Positions 22,640-33,404 of a DNA stretch of 64,000 nt are shown in pieces; position 1 is the first letter of the stretch; each line of letters opens with the position of its first letter. The notes under the pieces are model-generated. The model was given only the letters and a program-made list of their open reading frames with translations. It ran no database searches and was not told where the DNA came from. Where the stretch lies: NCBI GenBank assembly GCA_029844215.1, contig CM056733.1, positions 44,777,142 through 44,841,141 on the forward strand, in the 5' to 3' direction. A program made the position numbers and the translations under genes. The DNA comes from Przewalskia tangutica (taxonomy: Eukaryota > Streptophyta > Magnoliopsida > Solanales > Solanaceae).

Positions 22640-22830
22640 CCTGAACTCCAAGTGTCAACGTCGGTTATCTGCACAAAGCTTCTGCTGCCTCCGAGCTTAC
22701 TAAAAATCTTTCCTGGATAAGCTTCGCCTTATCCACAGCCCGCTGAATCAAATCTGGGCCAATTATCTGAACCTCGCCTATGTGGAACCAGCCAATCGGC
22801 GATTCTACACTTTCTTACTGGTTGTATTCT
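22640..22830 (-). pseudogene. Integrase C-terminal remnant
   Basis: The nucleotide sequence matches the Tekay-like integrase at 41670-41830, for example TTATCCACAGCC(C/T)GCTGAATCAA and CCAATCGGCGA. In the intact frame this stretch encodes GWFDVCEVQLVGPDL. It is followed by the PPT-proximal sequence also seen at 41072-41200. The gag-only interior therefore derives from a pol-bearing element by internal deletion. The remnant itself is not open. Confidence 0.75.
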
Positions 22831-23782
22831 TTCCGTACCTCCAACTTAAACTAGCATACTTACATAACCTCCATACTGATTCTGGCCTCCAATCTTTGGA
22901 GTCACTCTATTAAACAATATAAGACCTTTTCCGGCTCTCACGACCTGGTTCCGGTGGAACGCGTCCACGAATCCGTAAAACAATTAACTAGACTTGGGCC
23001 TTGCACCCTCGTGACCCTGTCACGTAGTGGAACTACTACCAACTGATCCCACTCCATTTCAGGCTATGGGGCGACCCGTAATAGGTCCTCAACCCGACCC
23101 ACCGTCGCACTTAACTCTTACTCTTAGTCTGAATAAAATCTTATTGCCCGAGAAGGCCTTATATACCTAAGGTCTCGGCGGTTATCATTATTCTTAGGCT
23201 CGCAATTTCCATGCTCCAAGCCTACCTTACCAGTCCCCCTGTAACGGGTACAATAACTCCTCATAATACCATAACCATGTTGTCTTGATCACAACAACCA
23301 TTACTTACTCCATACAGATCTCATCCATACAATTCTCTTAAGCCTACCATGTAGCTTAATCTATTAACATGACATTCCATCAAGTTCCTTAACATGACTT
23401 CTTAAGGGTTCACTACCCTATCAGACAGCTCATCATTTCCCAATTATCTCAAAAATAAAACATAAGACCTTGGCGAGAATTCATTAACTGTTTCATACTT
23501 TCCTGGTATCTATTTAATCCTTACCAAATCCTGGAAATCTAAAATCATTCTAGGCAAAACGCGTCTGACCTTCATACATAACTCCGTATAGTTGTATGTC
23601 AATATACCAACTATACTACAATCATTACCAACTTGGATACGCAATCCACATAGTCCTTCCCGTCATTTCTTTGCGCATACCGCAATCAACATAACTCGTT
23701 AGAGAGCGACCTAACAACATGACTATCGCACGATCTCAGAGTGAGAAGAATGGAAACCAATCCTAAATGTCCTGCAGCCTCC

Positions 23783-23818
23783 TGATTATAGATGTGGTGC
23801 ACAACACACCGATAATCA
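23783..23818 (-). other. Candidate dimer-initiation stem-loop (GTGCAC loop)
   Basis: The stem and TTGTGCAC loop are the same as at 18303-18338. The palindrome is at 23797-23802. Confidence 0.6.
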
Positions 23819-23854
23819 AGACTCTACTAGACACGGTCTGTAGACACTTTCCGA

Positions 23855-23875
23855 GGACTAACTGCTCTAATACCA
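23855..23875 (-). other. Primer binding site (closest to canonical)
   Basis: The sense strand begins TGGTATTAGAGCAG. Unlike the other copies it keeps the A that completes TGGTATCAGAGC, but has C to T. Confidence 0.75.
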
Positions 23876-23879
23876 CTTT

Positions 23880-24090
23880 TGTCACGACCCGACCCCGGGC
23901 CCGCGACTGGTGCTCTACCTGGGCACCCTTACAGGTAAACATCAGAGATAATCAGCGGAACATATATAAACTTAACTAGAAATAAATAACAGGTTCGCCG
24001 ATAAGGCTACCTTTCTGGATACATATAACTACGCAAAACCAAAAGCAGTTACCTCTTTTCTTCTTTTTTCAAAGCGACCCACAAGATATG
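23880..24090 (-). repeat. Truncated 5' LTR
   Basis: TGTCACGACCCGACCCCGGG onward matches 18399-18605 and stops at ACAAGATATG, where unrelated sequence begins. The remaining LTR is deleted. Confidence 0.85.
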
Positions 24091-25421
24091 CTGGATGTGC
24101 TGTAATATCTCATATCGAGCCATATCTTCTATTTGAAATAGGTGGTGGTATTTAGATTTCATCTCCTCTTCATCCTCCCACATCATTTCTTCGAAGAATT
24201 AGGGTGTTATTATCAAAGAATTCTTATAGAACAAATTCTACTGAACCATGAAAATTAAGTATGTTGTTGTTGGGTTGTTTTATGTAACTTAGGAGTGTAG
24301 TATGAAGTTTTTTGAGTTTTTATTTAGTTATGGAGATGGATGATAGTAATAAATAATGTTGTGGTGTTGTTATATGTATAAGTTAATCTATATAAGATCT
24401 TATAAACTTTATGCACGTAAGATGTTTGAAAAATGCCTAGATGAGTGCTTTTGTAAGTTATAGGTCTGTCATTCATCCAAATCTTTCATATAATATAGTT
24501 AAACATTTGTCGAGTGCACGAGAGCTTGTGGAATCCATTCAGCTAAGGCGACGAGGTACGTAAGGCTTACTTTTCTCTCTTTTGGCATGATCAACATAAT
24601 AACGACAACTACGAAACACTCTTTAATAAAGACTCTATCTCTAGTCGCTAAAGAGGATACTTATGCTCTATTATGTTGATTTATTATTGTACCTTATATA
24701 TTCCTCATCGGGAGTACATTTAGTTCTCGATAGTACCACCTTTATATTGATGAAACAAGGTTCATTGATGACTTTAAAAAAACTACAAATTAGTAAGTTT
24801 TATCTTTCTTGTTAATTCATATGAAAGGGGTAAGTTATATATAATCTGCATAAGGATAGTCAGAGGTGTAACGACCTTACGTCGCATTGACGGGTTTAAT
24901 GAGTACGCCATATTCAGCATATGGTCTTCATATATAGGTACTATATATTTATATTTTCCATAGATGCCTATAGAGTTATATACGCAACTTATACATGTAT
25001 GGTATTGATAATATTTTCCATAGAGGCCTAAACATTATATACAAGATATACTATATAAATGATATTTCCCACATAGGCCTACAACGTTATATATGAAATT
25101 ATATTACATTTATATACGACATGGTCCATAGTTATACTTTTGAGTTATAGGTTGTACCTTTTTGTTTCCCTTGCTCATTGTTGCCCTTACTTACGTTTAT
25201 TTATACCTTACATATTCAATACATTATTTTGTACTAATGTCACCTTGTTGGGCACTATGTTTCATGCTCGCAGGTGTAGGTAGTCAGATATACGCACCTC
25301 CAAAGTAGGTTTCTCAATTCAACAGTTGGTTATCACACTACCCTTATTTTAGAGGTTCTACATAGAGAATGGTAGGTTATACTACTTATGTTTATAGTTA
25401 TTATTGACCTTATCGATCTTG

Positions 25422-25458
<37 letters not shown>

Positions 25459-25620
25459 GTTAGTTGTCTTATGTTATAGGTTTTCCTACTTAAACTTCTA
25501 TCGTATTGTCATTCTGATGCCTTGTCGGACCAGACGATTATGTACACATGTCATGACATACAAGTGCTACGCTCAGTCCATTCAGGCTATTACACCTCAC
25601 AAATTTACGTGTGATTGAAC
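24091..25620 (+). repeat. Decayed older plus-strand LTR
   Basis: No open gene is seen. Faint LTR landmarks occur in order: GACGAGGTACGTAAGGCTTAC (24550, matching CGAGGTATGTGAACCTC), repeated CATAGAGGCCTA blocks (24960-25090), and a leader-like TTTTGTACTAATGTCACC ... TCGCAGGTGTAGG near 25233-25280. The terminus is poorly defined. Confidence 0.5.
25425..25454. repeat. AT microsatellite
   Basis: Fifteen AT dinucleotides. Confidence 0.95.
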
Positions 25621-27137
25621 GTATGGTTAGTCAATTTGAGATATGACAACTTGAGACCAATCTTGAGGGTCACGTATGCCTTATTTGAGTGTTACCGAGA
25701 TATACAAACTGTTGGAAGTCAATTGTATTAAGGGACACTCATCACGGAAATGTTTGGCAAAAATTAGGTGATACGCTAAGCGTCCCACCCCATGGAAATC
25801 AATCCACTTTGCAGAACAAGCCACGAATCAAGACCTTCCCTTTCTCACTTTCCTACCCCCATCTGCGAGGGGTTCTACAACCATAGATGGTGTTATATGG
25901 TGCAGAACCAGTCATATATCAAGGGTGGTGGGTGCTATAAATAACCTAGAAATGGGTGCTCCGCATTCTATTTTATTGTTTGAGCCAACCACTCTTAACA
26001 TTCCCCAAGGGTTTCTAAACCATCCAGGATCAGTTCCATATAAGGTTGAAGGGAAATTCTCCATGGATGATCCATGGAAGCTTGGAAATCTCCTTAATAG
26101 CAAAGGGAAGTGGAGAGTCTTCTTGAGCTTGGAGAAAGACTCATGGTGTAAGTTCTCTTGGATAGTTTAAGGTAAGATCTTGGTGTTATTAATGATATTT
26201 AACCTCTCTTGGTTTAGTTGAAATTGTTGGTAAAAGTAACTTATGATAATTAAGCTAAAAAACTCCATGGAAGAGTTGCTACAATTATTGGATTATTTTT
26301 TAACAAGCCTTAAGATGATCATGGCTAGAAGTTGAAGAAGGTAGTGTAGAGATTATATGATATGTATTGTGATCTTGTTGTTGTTGTGTTGTTTAAAGTG
26401 ATTTAATAGTATGATTGATAGCCTTGGACACTATAGTTTGAGAAACACGCCTTCTAAGTATTTGTCAAATTTCCTACGTGAATTAATTCTTAGTTTGTTG
26501 ATCTTATTTTTATCCAACTCATCTATATTGTATAGATAACCACTCGTACGACATTCAGGGGTTCATTAGGTGTTATTAACTAAGCGACGCAAGTATGTAA
26601 AGATATCCTCTTCTTTCAAAAGCATGAAATCCAAAGTGTTTAATGTTTTCAACAACAGAAACATCAAAAGATCTATTATATTCGTCGATCATTTATCCCT
26701 TGTAGGGAGTAGTTCCATTGCTATTATTGTGTGCCATATCAATTGTTGTTCGCCTGGTTGAGACCATACTCCTTCCAGATGGAGCTTCATGAGTCATGGT
26801 CTTGTATAGTGATAAATTGTCATCGTAAAGGAAAGGACCGAATCAAAGCTAATGGCTAAACGCCATTGTTAACTTCAAATGAGAATCATATTCACATGTT
26901 GTTGCCTCTCGTTGGAAATATGTTCTTGCCTCGTTATCGTATTTTATATATCTGTAGTGTCTCTGAATTCTATAGCCCTCTAAAAAAAAGGATGTCAAAG
27001 AGTTAAAACAAGAGAGTCGACCAAGAGTCACTTCAAAGCAAAGCCAAAGAGTTTACGAGTCTAATAGGACACAAGTGACTTTAATACTACATAATATCAT
27101 TCACACCACAAAACTAATATCGGTAGGAATTTATATA

Positions 27138-27186
<49 letters not shown>

Positions 27187-27982
27187 CACACCACCATTGC
27201 AAATAGCTGGGGGCCAGTTGTACATGTACATTATACACTCCTCGGGATATAACCGGAGAGTAGACATTTATATGTGCATCCATACACATACCTCAGGGCA
27301 TTACCTGAGGGAAACATCATGTTAAACACTCCGAGCTATATGATAATGGTATATTACCAAATAAAACTTATATACAAAAGTTTCAGTAAAGTTTTCGAGT
27401 CTCATTGTTCACCCTAAGTGTACACAGTGCTCAGTATCAGATTGCCTTTGTATGCCCTACCTATGCTTTCATACTATTTTTCATACTTTACATACTAATA
27501 CATTTCATTCGTACTGACGTCCATTTTTATGGGGGGGGGGCTACATTTCATACTACATATCTAGGTAGAGGTTTATCTAGACCTCTCTAATATGAGCTTA
27601 TTGAGTTTTGTTGATCGAGTGGTAAGCTTTATTTCATTCGAAGTGACCAAGTCAGAGTCATAAGCTGAGTTTTGGTACATACACATGCTATAGGTAGGTC
27701 AGGTCGTGTCCCGACCATATTACAATTTTGTTTTCGTTAGATACATCTAGACTAGGTTTCTATATATAGTTGTCGTATTACGGCGTTGTCAGCATTGTTG
27801 TAAATACATATTGGTCCTGTTGCCATTGTATAATATTGTCATATTTAGTTTGCATTGTGTTGATCATTCTAATGTCTTGTCAGCCCAGATAGTTATATGC
27901 TGACGTTATAATATACATGTGGTACGCTCGAGCTATTCAGGCACTGTATGCCGGCCACACCCCTCAGTTTGGGGTGTGACAC
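25621..27982 (+). repeat. Second decayed plus-strand LTR of the older element
   Basis: The start is uncertain. Landmarks are TATA-like GCTATAAATAACC near 25936, AAGCGACGCAAGTATGTAAAG near 26581, leader-like CATTCGTACTGACGTCC near 27507, and a terminal region CCCTCAGTTTGGGGTGTGACA ending near 27981. Its tail resembles 25500-25600, and a PBS-like sequence and gag follow. I treat it as the 5' LTR of the ancient gag element. Confidence 0.55.
27131..27183. repeat. AT microsatellite
   Basis: About 50 bp of AT repeat with one GT interruption. Confidence 0.95.
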
Positions 27983-28029
27983 GGGCATCAGGTGTTGGCT
28001 ACACCCCTAAGGTTAGAGTGTGATAAACT

Positions 28030-28060
28030 TAGTATTAAAGCAGGTCTGTCCTAGCGAGTC
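28030..28060 (+). other. Decayed primer binding site
   Basis: TTAGTATTAAAGCAGG is a degraded TGGTATCAGAGCAGG, located between the LTR tail and the leader hairpin. Confidence 0.5.
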
Positions 28061-28086
28061 TAAAGGCATGTCTAGTAGAGTATTAT

Positions 28087-28116
28087 TTATAGGTGTGTCG
28101 TGCACCACACTTATAA
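28087..28116 (+). other. Candidate dimer-initiation stem-loop, ancient copy
   Basis: TTATAGGTGTG pairs with CACACTTATAA (one G-T wobble) around the loop TCGTGCAC. The palindrome GTGCAC is at 28100-28105. Confidence 0.55.
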
Positions 28117-28230
28117 CAGGTGGCTACAAGACATTTAGGATGGTTACCTTTCTTCATGATCTAGATTCTTGTAGTAGAGTAGAGTCCTAGTGTTCATCTC
28201 CTAATCTGTATCTTATTTATGCTTTCAGCC

Positions 28231-29420
28231 ATGCCTATGACTGGACGACATATGACTATTCAGAGGCTGGATGTGGAGGTGGGAGAGTGTGCCAGTCAGG
28301 TACCACTCACTAACACGAGATAACATGAACATCAAGATGAGGTATTATCTCGGATCTCTAGGGCTCAACCACCTCCAGAGGAGCATAGGGGAGCTAATAT
28401 ATCCCCAATTCCTCCCCAGTTTACTCCTTAGAAGAATCTTGATGTGGGGAGTGTTATGTAGCTATTGACTCAATTAGTGGCCTCTCAAGCCTAGCGTCTA
28501 ACTACCGATCCTTCTGATAGAGGGGTTAGTGCGAGAGTATTGGATTTCATCAATATGGACTCTCCAGTATCCACGGGATAAGACTCGAATGCGAAACAAT
28601 AAAACATTTTGAATCAGATACATCAGACCTTGTGGGTGTTACATTCCACCGATACTGAATCGGTAGAGATGACTTTTTATAGATTGCGGGATATTTCTCT
28701 AGCATAGTATGATACATGGGAGAAGTGTAGGGTACCTCATGCCCCCTAACATGATAGAGAGAGTTTTCTGAGGCTTTCTTACAGTAGTATCTTCGGTCGA
28801 GCTTCACCGAGCCAGACAATACAGGTTTCTACATTTGGAGAAGGGTAATATGAGCATACGAGAATACAATTTTTTTTTTAACTGTTTGACAAGATATGCT
28901 CCTATAATTGTAGCTGAGATGAGTGACCAGGTACATCGATTTTTAATAGTTTGGGGTCGCACTTAGATGAGTATACTACGACTTCTGTGAACTCGAATAT
29001 GGATATTGCTCACATCCATACTTATGCGTAGAACTTGGAGGACCATAAAAGACAGCATCAGGCTGATCAAGAGCATGATAGGGGCCAACATAAGAGGGCC
29101 CGATCTGCAAGAAATGTAGGAGAGTTCAAAGGTAGGTTTAGGCCACAGTTTCCTAGGTTCCCATCCTATCTTGCAGCCAGTGCACCACTTTAGTTTTAGG
29201 GATAACATCGTGATCGATCTACTTATTCTGATTAGGGTCAGAGTTCACGAGCATCATGCCCGCAGTATAAAAGAGATTTGAGCTAGATGAGGCCGCCTTT
29301 GCCTCGATGTGATCAGTGTGGAAATTCCCATCTAGGGTAGTGCCATTGGGGATTAGATGTATGTTATGCATTTTGTTATCCGGGACATATTTATAGAAAG
29401 TGATAAAAAGAAGGTTGTAA
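28231..29420 (+). pseudogene. Ancient Ty3/gypsy gag pseudogene
   Basis: The start ATG at 28231 gives MPMTGRH. Broken frames then carry recognisable gag pieces: a core with FLHLEKGNMSIREYN (28828-28870), RYAPIIVAEMSDQVHR (28890-28940), a basic stretch, and a degraded zinc knuckle CDQCGNSHLG-stop near 29308 followed by remnants of a second. Stops and frameshifts are frequent, so it is older than the other gag copies. No pol is recognisable downstream to 29611. Confidence 0.8.
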
Positions 29421-29611
29421 ACTTAATTTCCAACATGAGCCGCAAGGTGATTTGCTACGAGTGCTAAAGATTGACAACCGTCATATCGTGACATGCTTAA
29501 TATGGAGTGGAGTTGAAGACAAGACTTAAAGATCCAAGAAGGAAATATTTTTTGTCTTTTATGTAGGTCTTGGACGAGACCACGTTTTAGCTTGTTTTAA
29601 TTCCTAGCTTA

Positions 29612-29685
29612 ATTACTAAGTATGTAAACATAAGTACCATAAATAAAATCATAATTGGCCAAAAGATGACAGGGACAAGTATGAA
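29612..29685 (-). repeat. Older minus LTR, part 1
   Basis: TACTAAGTATGTAAACATAAGTACC resembles the LTR motif ACCAAGTATGTGAAA. It continues after the solo LTR at 33405. Confidence 0.6.
29681..29685. repeat. Target-site duplication ATGAA (left)
   Basis: It matches 33400-33404 across the solo LTR. Confidence 0.95.
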
Positions 29686-30129
29686 TGTTATACCCCGTAG
29701 TTCCGGAATATGTATGTAAGGATGTACGTACGATTGTATAAACCCTAATTAGGGTAAGAATGAAAGATGTGATTTCTCGACGGAAAATATTTCCGAACCT
29801 TGTGAAGGAAATTTTATGTTTTCGATATTTTATCCAATTATGGAATTTTTCTGAGTGATTAAATATTTTGGACCAATAGGAGGGCGACATGTGTCACCCC
29901 AAGATGCCATGTTGGACGTTTTTTTCAAGACAAGTGGGCAAGACAAGTGGCCAAAAGTCTTGCATGGCATTGCATGGCAACTTGGACGGTTTTGGGCAAA
30001 GTAGTGGGCAAGTCAAATGGTCAAAGTCTTGCATGGCATTTGAATGGCATTTGTGGGATAAGTGTAGAAAGGAACCTACACAAACAATCTATACCATACA
30101 CATGTTTTAATCCTAACCCTTGGTTGTAC

Positions 30130-30138
30130 TATATAAAA
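30130..30138 (+). promoter_or_regulatory. TATA box of solo LTR
   Basis: TATATAAAA lies about 445 bp from the LTR start. Confidence 0.55.
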
Positions 30139-30877
30139 CCCTTTAGTTGATGAAAAATCTTCCACACTTAGAATATTTCAAGACTTGAAAATATTTTCTC
30201 TCCCTTTCCTTGAAGCTCTCGTCCAACCCCCCTCTTTCTTGAGCAAATGTTGTCCAAAAATTCTTAAACTTCTAAGTGTTCTTCCTTAATGTATTAGGAA
30301 GATTATTAACCAAGAGTTAGACAAGATTTCACAACCCTAGCCTCAAAAACCCCACAAAGCCGTGAGCTAGTTATTTGGAACCTTAGTGTTCTTCACTTTT
30401 TGGAGTTAATTCTTGAATAGAAGTTGGTTAGGAACTTCTAAGGGTGACTTGTGGTAGGTTGGAACACAAAGATTTGGAGCTAAGACTTGCTTTAGAACGA
30501 CTTTAAGTTCTTGGATATTTTTGGGCTATTATTGAGGTAATGAACCTTAACCTCTTTGTGAAGTTGATTATTATGTATATTGAATATTATACATATATTG
30601 GAAGTATATTATGGACTATAAGATATAAGGAAAGATTTGGATCTTGTTAAGATGTTAAAAGGAGAATTGGCATATTAGCCATTAAAATGGTAAAAATGTA
30701 TCCATTACTTACTAAGAAGTTAACAACAAAGAAGCTATAACTTATATTAAGATTGGAATATAAGTTGGAAGACTAATGAAGTAATTTGATAAGTAAAATT
30801 GTAAAAGTTGGCCAAGGACCCCAACTTAAGGACTGTATTTACTTTGGACCGTATTTACTTTGGACTGTATTTACATT

Positions 30878-31075
30878 GTTGTTATGAAGGAGAGATTGTT
30901 AATCGCGTTCCGTTTGGGCGTGTTATCCCCTTCTTTAATTATTGTTGTTATGAAGGATAGATTGTTAATCGCGTTCCGTTTGGGCGTGTTATCCCCTTCT
31001 TTAATTATTGTTGTTATTAAGGAGAAATTGTTAATCGCGTTCCATTTGGGCGTGTGGTCCCCTTCTTTAAAATTC
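30878..31075 (+). repeat. 66-bp minisatellite (3 units)
   Basis: Three units carry GATTGTTAATCGCGTTCC and GGGCGTGTTATCCCC. The unit is a multiple of three, giving a spurious repetitive open frame. Confidence 0.9.
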
Positions 31076-32993
31076 GGATTTATTGCACCTTAATTATAGT
31101 ATGTTAATTACGGCTATCGGGCCTTGAAAAAGGTGGAAAATTGAGTAGAAATGGGGGAGGTGCTGCCGAATTTTCCGTAGGATATGGAACTTTGTTCTTA
31201 GAAATATCCTATGAAGAGATCTAGAGGTTAATAGACGTTTCATGGCCATTATAGGTTGAAGTACTACGAGTAGCGTATTCTACTTGAAGGGTGGAAAAGT
31301 GCTAGCAAGGTTATAGTACTTTGGAGCGTTTTGCTAATTGTCGATAATCGTCGCGAGGTATGTGAACCTCTTCCTATCCTTTCTAGCATGATTATTGTAA
31401 ACTATGTAGTATGGTAGACGTACGTGTGCTAAACGAATTTGGTTGGTTTAAAACATAAAGTGTTATAACGGCTTTTTGGGAAGTTAATTATAACAACTTT
31501 ATGTAGGTAAAAGAATGGTTTATTGATTTTTAAAAGATAAGAGACTTGACTTATATTTGACTTGATTTGATATGTGAAGAACTTGAATTGTGTGGAAAGT
31601 TGTGAAACCTCATTCGTGAGTAATGAGTACTTGGTTTTAATAATAATGTTAGATTGATTTCGGAAATGGGAATGAGTATCGAACAAGCCATTGCAGCATT
31701 AATCAAGGAAAATGTAATGACTAATAATTAACTTAAAACAAGTAGAATCTTCCATCCGCATAGAAGCTAAGATAAGACAAAATTGTATTACATTTCCTAG
31801 ATCATGGCTGCTTTAATAAGATCATTAAAAACAAGTTTTGATTTTCTTAAAAATTCCAAAGTAAGGAACTTGATTTATAAAAGAGAGAGACTTGAAAAAT
31901 TGAAGTATTTTTGTTTAAAAGAGCAGGCATGCTTTTGTCTTAAGTTGGTTTAAAAAGAAGGTATGGAAATTGTTTTGGTTTACTTAAAAAGATAGTTACT
32001 CTATTTTGATACTACGGGTATCGTGTGACTTTTGTGAAAGAAATGGATCTTTTTAAAGAGTTAAAGTATGTAGTACCTTGGGGTTAAAACCCGGATTTGT
32101 TGACATGAAATGAAAGTACCTGGTGTGAGTAACTTGCCTATGTTTTGTGATAGCCTTGTAATACTTTCTTGTTGTTTTGATAAAGTGAACATGTTATGAT
32201 GCTACGTGTGTTTGTGTCTTGTGACGTTGTGTAAAGGGGTTCTTCTTGTTGTGCTTATGTTGTTTAACGATAAGCCCGTTGTGCTGGTATTATATCACTT
32301 ACCCCCCTGACTTGTTATGATGCCGGGGGTTAAGCCGCTTCCGTCGCGAGAATACCTCATGCGGTCCATGGGACCTATGCGAGTGCGGAGTTCGAGAATG
32401 TGATGCGAGGAATACCTCATGCGGTCCACGCGTGGCGCGGATTGCGGGAATCCAGGATGTTGCCGAGGGTTAGCTGCCCTGCGATGCGAGGAATACCTCA
32501 TGCGGGCCTATGTGGCCTATGCGAAACTGCGGGAGTTCCAGGATTAGACGCGCACAATGATACTGCGGGCGAGTGGCTCAGCTTCGATCATTTGGCGGTG
32601 TAGAAAGACCTCGTGATACAGTTTTATAGCATTGTTGGTACGGTGGGTTCTAGTAGTCGGCTATGCCTTCGTACTTACCCCGTACGGTTTTATTATAACA
32701 CAGGTGGGACCTGGTGTTCATGTGTATTCCTTGGTGTTTTATATCATGGACTGCCGACAGTGAGGAAGGAATTCCACGGGCATGATTGATATTGTGGGCA
32801 TGAGACCCATGGTTATATTTGAGTGATGACTTTGAGGGCGTGAGTCCCTGACTTGACATGACTGCTTACATATTGTATATCGTAAATTGGTTATCATATA
32901 TGTCTCCTGTTTTATATAGACTATTATGATTTTAATTACAGTATTTTTAGTTTCACATACTTGGTACCTGTTGTACTGACCTCCTTCGGGGGG

Positions 32994-33138
32994 TTGCGTT
33001 CATGCCGCAGGTAGAGGTACATCAGTCGTTGATCCTCGCTCATAGGATCACAGTTCAGCGTTTTGGGAAGCTCCGTTTCTCCGGAGGCTTATCTTTTGGT
33101 ATGATTCCCTGAGATTGTAGGTACTTGTACATTCAGGG
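32994..33138 (+). other. Leader hairpin chain (structured RNA candidate)
   Basis: In order: TTGCG/CGCAG (32994-33010), GATCCT/AGGATC (33031-33049), AGCTCC/GGAGGCT (33068-33089), CCCTGA/TCAGGG (33107-33138). The same order occurs in the other LTR tails. Confidence 0.6.
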
Positions 33139-33399
33139 GTATGGCGGGGCCCTGTCCCATCATAGTTATTGTAAATTCTTAGAGGTCTGTAGTACTGTGG
33201 TGGGCAGGTTTGTAAAAAGGATTTAACTGTTCAAGTTTTTAATTTATATACAGAAAGGTAACCGTTTTGGTTAGCCTGTCCTTATGTTAATATATTGTTT
33301 CATGTCTTTGATTTTATGTCCGCTGATTTTCTCTGATGTTGTATCACTTGGGTGCCCGGGGTAAGACACCAGTCGCGGGCCCGGGAACGGGTCGTGACA

Positions 33400-33404
33400 A
33401 TGAA
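33400..33404. repeat. Target-site duplication ATGAA (right)
   Basis: It matches 29681-29685. Confidence 0.95.

Larger units (their letters stand above)
22831..23879 (-). other. Interior of minus element, non-coding
   Basis: It carries the conserved post-gag module (CCTCAACCCGACCC near 23086) and then leader sequence with a hairpin and PBS. Gag is absent, removed by deletion between about 23460 and the leader. Confidence 0.65.
29686..33399 (+). mobile_element. Solo LTR, plus strand
   Basis: A single 3.7-kb LTR runs from TGTTATACCCCG to GGGTCGTGACA with a perfect TSD ATGAA, the expected product of LTR-LTR recombination. It carries a U3 palindrome at 29882, TATA at 30130, a 66-bp triple repeat at 30878-31075, the GTTATAAC module at 31454-31503, the 150-bp block at 31672-31815 and a nearly complete leader-hairpin chain at 32994-33138. 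Confidence 0.95.

Noticed and set aside
24091..26500. Possible single-copy intergenic DNA
   Set aside because: LTR landmarks recur in order at 24550, 25233, 26581 and 27507, so decayed LTR is the better reading, although boundaries stay uncertain.
30860..31093. Small hydrophobic repetitive peptide
   Set aside because: It comes from the 66-bp LTR repeat and has no start context or homologue in other LTRs.
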